Below are positions 27,533-36,402 of a stretch of 64,000 nucleotides of DNA, in pieces. Each line of letters begins with the position of its first letter. Position 1 is the first letter of the stretch. Both the position numbers and the translations under genes were made by a program. Location of the stretch: positions 784,117 through 848,116 of the forward strand of contig CP084167.1 of assembly GCA_021513715.1 (NCBI GenBank). Reading direction: 5' to 3'. The stretch comes from Candidatus Heimdallarchaeum endolithica. GTDB lineage: Archaea > Asgardarchaeota > Heimdallarchaeia > Heimdallarchaeales > Heimdallarchaeaceae. The notes beneath the pieces are model-generated. The model ran no database searches, was not told the origin of the DNA, and was given only the letters and a program-made list of their open reading frames with translations.

Positions 27533-28612
27533 CTAAGATTGACCTACCTTCACAACAGGAACATAAAGAACGATACGTGTGCCTACTGTTTTCCCAGAAC
27601 GGCGAATATTTTCCACTTTTATATTTATCATGTATCGCTCTAACAAAGTTTGAATTACAATAAGATCTAATTTCTTTATTGAAGGAAATTCGACTAGTGT
27701 TTTACTCATTAAATCTCTTTTTTGTTCATCACTTAAAACTGCATCTTCAAAGTGCAAAATAATTGTTGCTTGTTCTTTATTATAATCAGGCTCTTCAACC
27801 GTTATTTCCACATCAATTTTATGAGAAACCCACTCATAAACTGACAAAATAAGATTTACGAAAATTCTATAATAGTAGTCATCTCCAGGAATATAAAAAT
27901 TAGCCATTCTAATTATTTCTATATTTAGTATTGAATAAAAAAATGATTTCAAATATCTTACTGCATGATTAACAGCATCACTAATATTTTGATTAGTTAA
28001 TTCTTCAAAGTCTCGAAGCATTAACATGATATTTATATTTTGGACTAAGTAAATGTTACGGACAGTTAAATCTCTTACTTTTTCAATTAATTGTAAGGAG
28101 GATTCAGTAAGTTCAGAGTTTATTCCTGCTATTTGTTTAAAGAAATCGATAAAACCTATTTCAGCATGTAGTTTATTTAATAAATCGTGTTGAAACAATT
28201 CATATAGAAATTTTCTTTGCGCATCAGATTGTGCTAGTTCATGGACATCTTTACATATGAAAACAAGATAACTTGCTTTTTCGTCTCCTATTTTAGTTAT
28301 TGTTACATCAAATAACCTTATTCCTTGACTTGGTGTATCAAGAGATAATCGCTGGATTGTATATCCTTCCTTCATTACTATTTCAATTAAGGATTTAAGT
28401 TTTCTTGATTCCACACACCAATTGCAAAAGTTTTTTCCCCTAATTTGGTTTAAAGTTGTTCTAAAGTATCTAAGAGTTTTGATATTAGCATCAGCAATAC
28501 TACCTTGTAAATCAGTCAAAAGGATTAAATCTGGGCTATTTTGAAATATTACATCAAAGGTATCTCGAAGGATATCAAACTCTTCTTTACGAATATCTGA
28601 AATATAAAACAC
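27533..28612 (-). CDS. PAS-domain histidine-kinase-like protein
   Basis: The 359-residue soluble protein has a PAS domain (about residues 12-130, starting TFDVIFQNSPDLILLTDLQG), then a dimerisation region with candidate His in YELFQHDLLNKLHAEIGF (about 148). The ATPase-like domain (FVNLILSVYEWVSHKIDVEI onward) lacks clear G1 and G2 glycine motifs. It may be a catalytically weak kinase or a pure sensor. Its neighbours give no partner: feoA is upstream-facing on the same strand and the IS element lies behind it. Confidence 0.75.
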   Translation of the reverse strand: MFYISDIRKEEFDILRDTFDVIFQNSPDLILLTDLQGSIADANIKTLRYFRTTLNQIRGKNFCNWCVESRKLKSLIEIVMKEGYTIQRLSLDTPSQGIRLFDVTITKIGDEKASYLVFICKDVHELAQSDAQRKFLYELFQHDLLNKLHAEIGFIDFFKQIAGINSELTESSLQLIEKVRDLTVRNIYLVQNINIMLMLRDFEELTNQNISDAVNHAVRYLKSFFYSILNIEIIRMANFYIPGDDYYYRIFVNLILSVYEWVSHKIDVEITVEEPDYNKEQATIILHFEDAVLSDEQKRDLMSKTLVEFPSIKKLDLIVIQTLLERYMINIKVENIRRSGKTVGTRIVLYVPVVKVGQS

Positions 28613-28886
28613 CTCTTTGAATATACTATCTTTTTTTCATATTTTACTCATTATCAATTTTACTTGTCTATTAATTTAAAAACATATCTCTTCTACTTAT
28701 TAAGAAACAAAAATAAAGTTTTAAACCTCAAATAATAAAGTGTAAACATTTACAAAAAGATATTTTTCTTACTTTTTTTTGAAACCTTACTTTGTGAATT
28801 ACAAATATTATTCTAGCAAAATCAACCCAATAATTATTCAAATTAATAAAAACACTATTTTTTTGCTTAAGAAAATCCTTGAGAGC

Positions 28887-28892
28887 TATATT
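28887..28892. repeat. Target-site duplication, left copy
   Basis: TATATT occurs immediately outside the left inverted repeat and again at 29897-29902 outside the right one. Confidence 0.75.
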
Positions 28893-28922
28893 AAGCATGT
28901 CCAAAAATTAATTTTTATTAAT

Positions 28923-28973
28923 GTGGGGGTTTATGTCGGAAGTATGAATTTCTTTCAGATCATAGACCCCCAC
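28923..28973 (+). promoter_or_regulatory. Hairpin enclosing the transposase start codon
   Basis: GTGGGGGTTTATG (28923-28935) pairs with CATAGACCCCCAC (28961-28973): 13 bp with one G-U. The 25-base loop contains the ATG at 28944. Transcripts entering from outside the element would fold this stem, which could hamper translation, as known for IS10 and IS50. Confidence 0.6.
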
Positions 28974-29867
28974 AAAGCAAGAGAATTCATAATCATTAAT
29001 GAACCTTTCCTTAAGAAACTGGTGAAAGAGGAACCGAGAGAAAGCAAGAGAGGGAGAAAGAGAATAGCAGAAAGATGGGTGATACTGGCTTTAGCAATCA
29101 TTGCTAGAATAGAAGGGATAGCTTGGAGGAAGTTAGAGGAAAAGTTGTCTTTATGCGATTTTTTGATAGAAGAGGGGTGGATGAAGAAGATTCCTTCTAA
29201 ATCTACTTTTCATGCAGTGTGGAGAGCGACAGAAAGTAAAATCTTAGAGCAGTGGATAATAGATTTAGGTAGGGAAATAGTGAGGAAAAAAGGCTTGAAA
29301 GCTATGGCAGTGGATAGTTCAGGGTTTAAAATCCGTCAAGCTTCTGTTTGGCGTTTTCTCAAATGGTCAAGAGGGACACTAAAGAAAACCTCTAAACTTT
29401 TCTGGAAGATACACCTTATAGTTGGTTTACCCTCTCGAGCTATAGTCTCTCTCGCTCATTCTGCTAGTAACACTCACGATAGTAAAGTCTTCGGTTTACT
29501 CTGGCAGAAACTTCCTTCTGCACTCTTGAGACCTTTCTTGCGATTTTATGGAGACTGTGCCTACTGGACAGAAAATATCGTTGGACTTCTTAGCCAACAT
29601 TCCTTTTTTCCTGTTATTCCCCCAAAAAGTAATGCTCGTTATCCCTCTCCTCCTCCCCTCGGACCAATAGTTCAAGCTCATCGTCTCTACCCTGGTCTGT
29701 ATCGTCGTAATCATCATCCCGAGTATCGTAGTAGTATTGAACACGTCTTTGGTCTCCTTAAACTCTCTCTTCCCCCAATCCTTGATCGTTTACCCTCCAC
29801 CATCCTCTCTACCTTGTACAGTTCTCTTCTCTGTTACAACTACCTTTTACTCCTTCGGACCGTTTAG
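28944..29867 (+). CDS. DDE transposase of the IS element
   Basis: The 307-residue protein has the DDE triad in MAVDSSGFKIRQASVW (first Asp), FYGDCAYWTENIVGLL (second Asp) and YRSSIEHVFGLLKL (Glu, followed six residues later by Lys). The start at 28944 (MNFFQIIDP) is used because the frame's earlier ATG at 28779 lies outside the left inverted repeat. It cuts and joins the element's ends. DDE_Tnp_1/IS4-IS5 type by motif; the exact family needs a database. Confidence 0.9.
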   Translation: MNFFQIIDPHKAREFIIINEPFLKKLVKEEPRESKRGRKRIAERWVILALAIIARIEGIAWRKLEEKLSLCDFLIEEGWMKKIPSKSTFHAVWRATESKILEQWIIDLGREIVRKKGLKAMAVDSSGFKIRQASVWRFLKWSRGTLKKTSKLFWKIHLIVGLPSRAIVSLAHSASNTHDSKVFGLLWQKLPSALLRPFLRFYGDCAYWTENIVGLLSQHSFFPVIPPKSNARYPSPPPLGPIVQAHRLYPGLYRRNHHPEYRSSIEHVFGLLKLSLPPILDRLPSTILSTLYSSLLCYNYLLLLRTV

Positions 29868-29896
29868 TAGGTGAAAAAGAATTTTTGGACATGCTT

Positions 29897-29902
29897 TATA
29901 TT
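29897..29902. repeat. Target-site duplication, right copy
   Basis: TATATT, the partner of 28887-28892. Confidence 0.75.
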
Positions 29903-29943
29903 AACTTAAAATTTTCATTTTACAGAAAATTTATCTAGAAAAA

Positions 29944-30660
29944 CTATTCTGAACTATTGATAAGTATCTTCTTTAGAACTTTTTCAGCAGCCTTTTTCCT
30001 TGCTATTTTTTTCTTTTCACCAACTGCTCTTTCACTTATTACTTCGCGTCCTAAATTTACCTGGCATTCAATTTCAAATTCAGGTTTGTGTTCTTCTCCT
30101 CGTTTTTCAATTAGAACAAATTTAGGCATATCAATCTTATTTTTTTGACAATATTCTTGTAATTCATTTATTGGATTTTGTTCACATACAGATTGTTCAA
30201 GTAATTTTTCTAAACCTTCTTTAGTTCTACTTTGTTCTTTAATAGTTTCAAACTTTTCCTCAAAGATCATAAATATAAATTTTTCTGCTTCTTCTGCTCC
30301 TTTACTAATATATATTGCTCCACATATTGCTTCAACACAATCTTCAATATCTGAATCTAGTATTTGGTAATCTTGAGCTGTTAAGATGTATTTTGATAGT
30401 TGTAATTTTTTTCCTACTTCTGCAAGAGATTCCGTTCTAACAACAATCGAACGAAGTTTTGTTAAGATTCCTTCTTTTTCACTAATATTTTGATATAACC
30501 ATTTAGCAACAACTAAATCAATGACAGCATCTCCTACAAATTCAAGTCTTTCATAATTGGGAATAGGAGATTGATCGGAGTAACTAGGATGTAAAAAAGC
30601 TTCAGTAAGTATTTTTTCATCAAGTTTTAGAATTTCTTTGAGGTAAGAAAATATTTCCAT
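29944..30660 (-). CDS. rnc: Ribonuclease III
   Basis: This 238-residue protein combines an RNase III domain and a C-terminal double-stranded-RNA-binding domain. The signature YERLEFVGDAVIDLVVA (near residue 38) and the second acidic site DCVEAICGAIYISKG (near 105) supply all catalytic acidic residues; HPSY precedes the signature. The dsRBD ends GEKKKIARKKAAEKVLKKIL. The start at 30660 (MEIFSYLKEIL) fits bacterial RNase III better than the ATG at 30708. Bacterial-type RNase III is uncommon in archaea, so transfer is likely. It would cleave structured RNA. Confidence 0.93.
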   Translation of the reverse strand: MEIFSYLKEILKLDEKILTEAFLHPSYSDQSPIPNYERLEFVGDAVIDLVVAKWLYQNISEKEGILTKLRSIVVRTESLAEVGKKLQLSKYILTAQDYQILDSDIEDCVEAICGAIYISKGAEEAEKFIFMIFEEKFETIKEQSRTKEGLEKLLEQSVCEQNPINELQEYCQKNKIDMPKFVLIEKRGEEHKPEFEIECQVNLGREVISERAVGEKKKIARKKAAEKVLKKILINSSE

Positions 30661-30751
30661 AAAAACAGGATTTTTAATACAAAAAAAAAGGTTTTGCTTA
30701 AATCCCAAAATATTTAGAAATTTTTATTTAGTTTAATGTTCCATTATTCTC

Positions 30752-31690
30752 ATGTACAAAATTATTGATACACATATGGACTCATTTGTAAGTGGTAATC
30801 AATATGCTCCAAGAGATTTTGGAAAAAAAACCAATATAGGACATGTAGACTATTATAGACTCAGGGAAGGAAATGTTGCTGCAGTTTTTTTTGCAGTCTA
30901 TCCAGCATACAGTGATTTTCTATTAAACTGGGGTACAAATTTATGGTTTGAAATATTAGAAAATTATTCTGAATATTTTTATCAAATTAAGAAAGTTGAG
31001 AATTTAAAAAAAATACAAAATAGTGAAAAAGTTGGAGCAATATTTCATTTTGAAGGAGCAGGAGGAATAGACTCAGAGTTTAATAATTTGAAGAATTTTT
31101 ATCGGCTAGGATTAAGGAGTATGGGAATAACTTGGTCTAATAGCAACAGATTCGGAACAGGAGTAGGAAAAAATAAAGAAAGAGGATTGACTGCTGAAGG
31201 AAAAGAATTAGTACAAGAAATGAATAGATTAGGGATTATTGTAGATGTTAGCCATTTAAATGAAAAAAGCTTCTGGGATGTTATTGAAGTCAGCAATAAA
31301 CCAGTTATAGCTTCACACAGTAATGCTTGGAAAATTTGTCATCATGACCGTAATTTAAAAGATGATCAGATCGAAGCAATTAAAGAGTCTGGAGGAACAA
31401 TAGGGTTAAACCTTTGCATAAGTTTTCTAAAAGAAGGAGCAGAAAAACCTGAAAAAGTTGGGTTCAAACAAATTATTAAGCACATTAACTATATTGTGGA
31501 AAAAGCTGGAATCGATCATTTAACATTAGGTTCAGATTTTGACGGTGCCCGTGTTCCTGAAGTCATAAAAGATGTAAGTTATTATCCCAACTTGTTAAGA
31601 ATTTTAGAAGAAGAAGGTTTTTCTTCAGAAGATATTGAAAAGATAACACATAAGAACATCGAGAGAGTCATAAAAAAAGTGTGGAAATAA
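30752..31690 (+). CDS. Membrane dipeptidase (peptidase M19) family
   Basis: This 312-residue TIM-barrel metallopeptidase has metal ligands in IIDTHMD (His, Asp), IFHFEGAGGID (Glu), VDVSHLNEKSFWDV (His) and ASHSNAWKICHHDRNL (His), and GSDFDGARVPEV near the end. M19 enzymes hydrolyse dipeptides, some with D-residues. No signal peptide is seen, so it is probably cytoplasmic despite the family name. It is divergent from the RNase III gene. Confidence 0.92.
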   Translation: MYKIIDTHMDSFVSGNQYAPRDFGKKTNIGHVDYYRLREGNVAAVFFAVYPAYSDFLLNWGTNLWFEILENYSEYFYQIKKVENLKKIQNSEKVGAIFHFEGAGGIDSEFNNLKNFYRLGLRSMGITWSNSNRFGTGVGKNKERGLTAEGKELVQEMNRLGIIVDVSHLNEKSFWDVIEVSNKPVIASHSNAWKICHHDRNLKDDQIEAIKESGGTIGLNLCISFLKEGAEKPEKVGFKQIIKHINYIVEKAGIDHLTLGSDFDGARVPEVIKDVSYYPNLLRILEEEGFSSEDIEKITHKNIERVIKKVWK

Positions 31691-31692
31691 TT

Positions 31693-32151
31693 CTACTTAT
31701 TTTCCTCTTTTTTATTTATTTTTATTCTTCTACCAAACCCTTCGTCATCTTCGATTAACAGTCCCTTAGAGAGAAGTTTATCTACTCTTTCTCTTATTAT
31801 TCTTCGAGAAGCAGTACCTCTTTCTTTTCTAACTGCTTCTGTAAGTTGAGATAAATTCATAGATCCTTTTCTTTCTAATGCTTTAATTATAACTCTGGAT
31901 ATTTCATCATACTTCAAGAAAGGATTCTTTTCAACTATCTTTTGGGTTAAACTTTTTGTTTTCCTATAAACAGAGAAAGGAGCTTGAGAGAGTTGTAGTG
32001 TGTTTACTACAACTTGAAGTAAATTCAAAATATTATCGATATCTTGCCCCTGCTCTTTTAAGCTGTTGACTTGTTGCATAAGTTCATTTATCTTTTTCTC
32101 CATTGCATTTAACTTGTCTTCAATTGGATTGTCATCTGTCAACAGTTTCAC
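31693..32151 (-). CDS. Coiled-coil plus winged-helix protein
   Basis: The 152-residue protein has an N-terminal coiled coil (about 10-55, EKKINELMQQVNSLKEQ) and a C-terminal winged helix (about 80-148, KALERKGSMNLSQLTEAVRK...RERVDKLLSKGLLIED). It probably binds DNA or acts as a dimeric adaptor. Last of three closely spaced minus-strand genes (7 bp gap to the next). Confidence 0.7.
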   Translation of the reverse strand: MKLLTDDNPIEDKLNAMEKKINELMQQVNSLKEQGQDIDNILNLLQVVVNTLQLSQAPFSVYRKTKSLTQKIVEKNPFLKYDEISRVIIKALERKGSMNLSQLTEAVRKERGTASRRIIRERVDKLLSKGLLIEDDEGFGRRIKINKKEENK

Positions 32152-32158
32152 CTTATAT

Positions 32159-32440
32159 TCAAATGCTTTTATTAATTTCTAAGTTTCTCAAATTTCTTAT
32201 TTTAAAGGAACCAGTGATATCTTTATATTGCTTTACCAAGTCTTTTCTTATATTTCTTGGAACATCATAAGATATCAAAGTTCTTTTTAGTCTAAATATA
32301 GCTATCCTTTTTATGAAGAAATTTCGTAGCGAAATATAAACAAGAAAAGGAAGAGAAAAGAGTAGGATCTTAAGAATATAGTAAATAGAAACAAGAATTT
32401 GACCTACTTTTTTCAGTCGCTGCTTTAGCATCCTAATCAC
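32159..32440 (-). CDS. Small single-span membrane protein
   Basis: This 93-residue protein has a basic N-terminus, one or two adjacent helices (about 12-42, VSIYYILKILLFSLPFLVYI) and a very basic cytoplasmic tail. Not a recognised family. It lies between the helical protein (26 bp upstream) and the winged-helix gene, so the three are likely co-transcribed. Confidence 0.6.
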   Translation of the reverse strand: MIRMLKQRLKKVGQILVSIYYILKILLFSLPFLVYISLRNFFIKRIAIFRLKRTLISYDVPRNIRKDLVKQYKDITGSFKIRNLRNLEINKSI

Positions 32441-32466
32441 AGTTTTTCTTTTATGTCTTTAGAGAC

Positions 32467-32802
32467 TTAATCTTCTTCATCTTCTTCGATGTGTTTCTCA
32501 ATTCTTACTTTCTTTCCAGTTTCTGATTTAATAGCATCTCCAATAATATTTATTGAACTAGCATATCTCATTACTATTTCTCTAATCATATCTTCAGGTA
32601 ATCCTTGTTCCTTAAGTTGTTTGTATAGTTGTCCTACACCTTTTCCATATTCTTGAGCTATATCTGCACTATATAAAGAGCTGAAAATGTTTTTAATTAA
32701 AGCTGGGACTTCTGTTGAGACAACAGAAAGTATTTCTTTAACTTCCTCTGCATCAGTATTTCTTTTGCCTTTCTTCATTTCAAATTTTTTTTCGTTTTCC
32801 AT
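32467..32802 (-). CDS. Small acidic helical protein
   Basis: The 111-residue protein is helical, with a core EVPALIKNIFSSLYSADIAQ then VGQLYKQLKEQGLPEDMIRE and an acidic tail EEDEED. The start MENEKKFEMKKG at 32802 is set by a strong Shine-Dalgarno (AAAAGGAGG, 32811-32820) 8 nt upstream; an ATG at 32847 is less likely. Similar helical modules occur in archaeal proteins of unknown role. First gene of the three-gene set. Confidence 0.7.
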   Translation of the reverse strand: MENEKKFEMKKGKRNTDAEEVKEILSVVSTEVPALIKNIFSSLYSADIAQEYGKGVGQLYKQLKEQGLPEDMIREIVMRYASSINIIGDAIKSETGKKVRIEKHIEEDEED

Positions 32803-32810
32803 AATTATTA

Positions 32811-32820
32811 CCTCCTTTTG
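32811..32820 (-). promoter_or_regulatory. Strong Shine-Dalgarno that fixes the start at 32802
   Basis: CCTCCTTTTG on the + strand reads CAAAAGGAGG in the mRNA, 8 nt before the ATG. Confidence 0.7.
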
Positions 32821-32916
32821 TTCTAATAAAATATTATCATTGGTCACTGTTTTTTTACATTTTGAAAAGAAGTGAACAAAAAATGGTCAGTTCAGTAAAA
32901 AAAAGAATACCTTTCC

Positions 32917-34179
32917 TTAAATCTGTTTTTGTTTTGTTCCAACATGCTTTTTTATAAAAACAAAAAGAGCTATAGAAAAAATGAACGCAACGATTGAAAT
33001 ATAGAAACTTATTTTTAACATAGAAATTATAATCAAACTTTTATCAGCAACTATTCCCAAAAGTATCACTCCTGCAATTATACCTAATATTCCTATAGAG
33101 TTAAAAATTCCATAAGCTGTAGCTCTTCTTTTTTCATTAGATAAGGATGTAACTATCCAATAAAATGATATGTTATAAATAGGATACATCGGTACACTGT
33201 ATAGTATTAAGTTCAATACTGAATTATAGGGATTGAAAGTCATAATTCCAAAAATTACTACTTGGATTAATGAAAAAATCATAATCAAAATAGCATTTTT
33301 AAAATCAGTTTTCACTTTTCCTAAAAGATAAGAGACAAAAATACCTAATATAGTTACAACAACAAGAAAGTTTGAATAGACCCTGGCTTTGATTTCTAGA
33401 AAGTCTATAAAGTATAGTGTATTAAAAGACCAAAATCCTCCAGAAGCTGCTTGAAAAACAAAACTTAAGGCAATAAAGATAACAAAAGGAGTAACAAATT
33501 CAGTAATTTTTTCTTTGTCTTTTAAGGAGTTAACATCTGTTTTTTCTTTTTCTTGCTCTTGTTCTTTATATTCTTTGACAAACAATACAATCAGTAGAGA
33601 AATTAAACAAGAAATAGAAGCTATGCTCATTTGGATTTTGTAAGAATTATCCATTGTATCAAAAATCTTCCCTGCAATAGGACTCATAATCAACCATGAT
33701 AAACTCATTACAATTGATATCTTACTTAATACTACTTCCTTTGTCTTTTTTGTGCTTTTTGTAGCTAATGCGTAGATATTTCCAGTTTGTGCTGAACCAA
33801 ACAAAAAGCCAATGAAAATTACAATTAGAAAAAAGGTAGAAGAGTTAGAAAAAACAAGAGAAAAATACATTAAAGACAAAGACCCTATTCCTAAAAGAAC
33901 AAATTTTTTTGGTTGAAAAATGTCAGCTAATCTTCCCCATATTGGCGTTCCAACAACGATCATTGCATTAGTTATAATACTAATAGCTCCTAAAGCTAAA
34001 TAACTGTTAACACTAAATATCTCTTTTAAGTAAACAGGAGCATAAGGTGAAAAGTTAGCAAACGAAAGAGAAGTAAAGAATATCGCTAACAAGATTAAAA
34101 TCTCATTTCTCTCAAAGTGGTAAATAGGGTAATCTTTTTTCTTCTCTTCACCACTAGAAGAAGAAGTTAGCGATTCCAT
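32917..34179 (-). CDS. Major facilitator superfamily transporter
   Basis: The 420-residue protein has 12 predicted membrane helices in two halves. The MFS loop motif appears as GTPIWGRLADIFQPKKFVLL (about 75-95), and the central charged loop (KEYKEQEQEKEKTDV) separates the halves. A drug, sugar or nucleoside transporter cannot be told apart here. Monocistronic, divergent from the PhoU gene. Confidence 0.88.
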   Translation of the reverse strand: MESLTSSSSGEEKKKDYPIYHFERNEILILLAIFFTSLSFANFSPYAPVYLKEIFSVNSYLALGAISIITNAMIVVGTPIWGRLADIFQPKKFVLLGIGSLSLMYFSLVFSNSSTFFLIVIFIGFLFGSAQTGNIYALATKSTKKTKEVVLSKISIVMSLSWLIMSPIAGKIFDTMDNSYKIQMSIASISCLISLLIVLFVKEYKEQEQEKEKTDVNSLKDKEKITEFVTPFVIFIALSFVFQAASGGFWSFNTLYFIDFLEIKARVYSNFLVVVTILGIFVSYLLGKVKTDFKNAILIMIFSLIQVVIFGIMTFNPYNSVLNLILYSVPMYPIYNISFYWIVTSLSNEKRRATAYGIFNSIGILGIIAGVILLGIVADKSLIIISMLKISFYISIVAFIFSIALFVFIKKHVGTKQKQI

Positions 34180-34357
34180 AAAGGCAAGATTAACTGATTA
34201 ATATTAACTTTTCTAAGCAAAATTGAACGCAATTAAAATACATATTGATTAAGTCTAAAACTTTTTAACTTTTTTAGAAATAACTGATCACTTTCAAGTT
34301 GTAGCGAAAAATTGATATTCTTGTTTTTTTTATATGAGATTGAGTGTTTGATTATAA

Positions 34358-35524
34358 ATGACTAACGCAAGTAGTGTTAAAGAAATTCTTATAGAAATGA
34401 AGACACTTTCAGAGATATGTATCGACTTAGCTTTTGCTTCCTTAATGTATTCAGACGAGTTAGTAGCAAAGCAAGTTTTTTTCATAGAAAAAGAAATTGA
34501 TGATCTTTACAAGAAACTTCTTACCCACCTTTCATTATCAATAAAAAGTACATCTATGGCTCAACAATTTCATATTTACTTTACCATCGGAGAGGCAACT
34601 AATATTATCTCTGATTCTGCAGCAGATATTGCTTCGTTAGTTCAAAGAAACATCGTTGTTGATGATGAAATAAAAGAATTACAAAATCATATGGAGCAAG
34701 TTGTAGATTTAGTGCGAATAAATGAAAAGTCTATTCTTATAGGAGAATCTGAACTTTCTTCTGATATACATGATGTCATTGGAGTAGATATTGTTGGGAT
34801 AATTAGGCCAGAAGAGGGGTTCTTTACTGAATATAACAAAATAATGAAAGAAGGAGATCTAGTAATTTTTCGAGCTCCATTAGAATGTGCAAATGCTTTT
34901 ATAATGCTTGCTAATGGAGAGATAACTTCTGTTGATGAAGCAAGAGTAAGAATAATTGAACAAAAAGAGAAGGAACCTGAAAAGAAACTAAGAAAACATC
35001 AAGAATTACTAGTAGATATGAAAGAAAAAGCAGAACTACTCGTCGACTTTTCTTATATCCTTGCTCTTGAAGACCTCCCAAGTATTAAGAATCTTATTAT
35101 TCAAACAGAAGAGGAAATAGATGATTTTCAATACAAGATTATTGAAGAAGTACTATCTCTGTATAAGAATGATAAAATATCAAAAAATACTTTAATTGCC
35201 TACTTAAGAATGGCAGACTCTTTTGAAGAGATAGCTGATGCAGCAGTGAAAATAGCTTTTGGTATAGCTACAAAACACAAACCTTACAGAATTTTAGAAG
35301 CTATAGTAGATGATTCTTCAGAAGCGCTCTATTTTATTTCAATAAACACTGACTCTCCTTACCTTAATAAAACTGTTAGAGAAGCAGAACAAACAGGAGA
35401 CTATTTCCAGATTTTAGCACTCAAAAGAAAAGGAAAAATGATCTTTGAACCTGAAGGAGATGTGATAATAAGAAAAGGAGATGGATTGATAGTTAAGGAA
35501 TTTTCTAGTCCAGAAGACGAGTAA
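34358..35524 (+). CDS. PhoU-TrkA_C repeat protein
   Basis: The 388-residue cytoplasmic protein has two PhoU-like helical domains (about 5-110 and 205-300) alternating with two TrkA_C domains (about 125-190, DVIGVDIVGIIRPEEGFF...GDLVIFRAP; and 305-385, SPYLNKTVREAEQTGDYFQI...RKGDGLIVKE). Such proteins in archaea are associated with K+ or other cation channels and sense a ligand. No channel gene is next to it. Confidence 0.88.
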   Translation: MTNASSVKEILIEMKTLSEICIDLAFASLMYSDELVAKQVFFIEKEIDDLYKKLLTHLSLSIKSTSMAQQFHIYFTIGEATNIISDSAADIASLVQRNIVVDDEIKELQNHMEQVVDLVRINEKSILIGESELSSDIHDVIGVDIVGIIRPEEGFFTEYNKIMKEGDLVIFRAPLECANAFIMLANGEITSVDEARVRIIEQKEKEPEKKLRKHQELLVDMKEKAELLVDFSYILALEDLPSIKNLIIQTEEEIDDFQYKIIEEVLSLYKNDKISKNTLIAYLRMADSFEEIADAAVKIAFGIATKHKPYRILEAIVDDSSEALYFISINTDSPYLNKTVREAEQTGDYFQILALKRKGKMIFEPEGDVIIRKGDGLIVKEFSSPEDE

Positions 35525-35536
35525 AAAGGAAATAAG

Positions 35537-36367
35537 TTAGCAGAGTGACTCAATCCATTGAATCATATCTTCAATAGCGCCTTTACTATCCTCAAATATT
35601 TCATTATATATCTCATGTTTGCAATTCACATAAATTATTTTCTTTTTATTTTTTGAACCAAAGGAATTAAACAATTCTTCTTGCCCAGTCATAGTTTGAT
35701 CGTCTTTTCCATATTGCATTAAAATTGGGATATTAATCTGCTTAAGTTGTTCTCTTACTTTTTTATAGTGCGTAATAAAATTCTTTCCTAATGCACAAGT
35801 AGCTGTCTTGAAATTAACTAGGGGATCATTAATATACTTCTCCACATTTTCTTTGTTATAGGATAAACCATTAGGATCTAACATTGAAGGTAATTGCAAC
35901 TTTGGAGCAATAGTACCTAAAAATATAACTATAGGATTTAAAATAACTGGATTTGTACTGTTTCTCGTTCCTGTTCCAGAAAGTATCATCCCTTTTATTT
36001 TATCTTGATACTTAATAGCATAAGAATAAGCTATTATACTTCCCATTGAATGTCCTAATATAAATAAGGGTAAATTTCCACTTTCTTTTGTCACTAAATC
36101 TGTCAATATTTTTTCATCTTCTACATAATCAAAGAAACTTTTTGCATGATTTCTTATTCCTTCACTTTTTCCATGTCCTCTATGATCATTTGCAACTACA
36201 ACGAAACCTCGATAATTAAGTTTCTCTGCCACATGTTGATATCTTCCAGAATGTTCCCCAAACCCATGAATTATTTGAACAATTCCTTTAGGGTTTTCAA
36301 CTTCCCAAATTCGATAAAAAATATTTAATTTATCTTTTGTTTTAAATGAACCTTCTTTATAACTCAT
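35537..36367 (-). CDS. Alpha/beta hydrolase, monoacylglycerol-lipase-like
   Basis: This is a 276-residue hydrolase with oxyanion-hole HGFGEHSGRY (near 34), NDHRGHGKSEG, nucleophile Ser in LGHSMGSIIAYSYA (about 108), Asp in YGKDDQTM (about 226) and His in NCKHEIYNE (about 254). No signal peptide. It probably cleaves lipid or small esters. Confidence 0.9.
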   Translation of the reverse strand: MSYKEGSFKTKDKLNIFYRIWEVENPKGIVQIIHGFGEHSGRYQHVAEKLNYRGFVVVANDHRGHGKSEGIRNHAKSFFDYVEDEKILTDLVTKESGNLPLFILGHSMGSIIAYSYAIKYQDKIKGMILSGTGTRNSTNPVILNPIVIFLGTIAPKLQLPSMLDPNGLSYNKENVEKYINDPLVNFKTATCALGKNFITHYKKVREQLKQINIPILMQYGKDDQTMTGQEELFNSFGSKNKKKIIYVNCKHEIYNEIFEDSKGAIEDMIQWIESLC

Positions 36368-36402
36368 AATAAAAGAAAGAAGAAAGATAAAAATAAACTT
36401 TT

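Larger units (their letters stand above)
28893..29896 (+). mobile_element. Complete insertion sequence (IS4/IS5-like, 1004 bp)
   Basis: Perfect 17-bp terminal inverted repeats AAGCATGTCCAAAAATT (28893-28909; complement at 29880-29896) flank one transposase gene. The 6-bp duplication TATATT is intact on both sides, so the insertion is recent or well kept. It lies between the PAS kinase gene and the RNase III gene and breaks no recognisable gene. Its base use is more GC-rich than the surroundings, pointing to transfer. Confidence 0.92.

Noticed and set aside
28779..28943. Extended N-terminus of the transposase
   Set aside because: It would start outside the IS left end and read through the inverted repeat; the ATG at 28944 gives a normal transposase.
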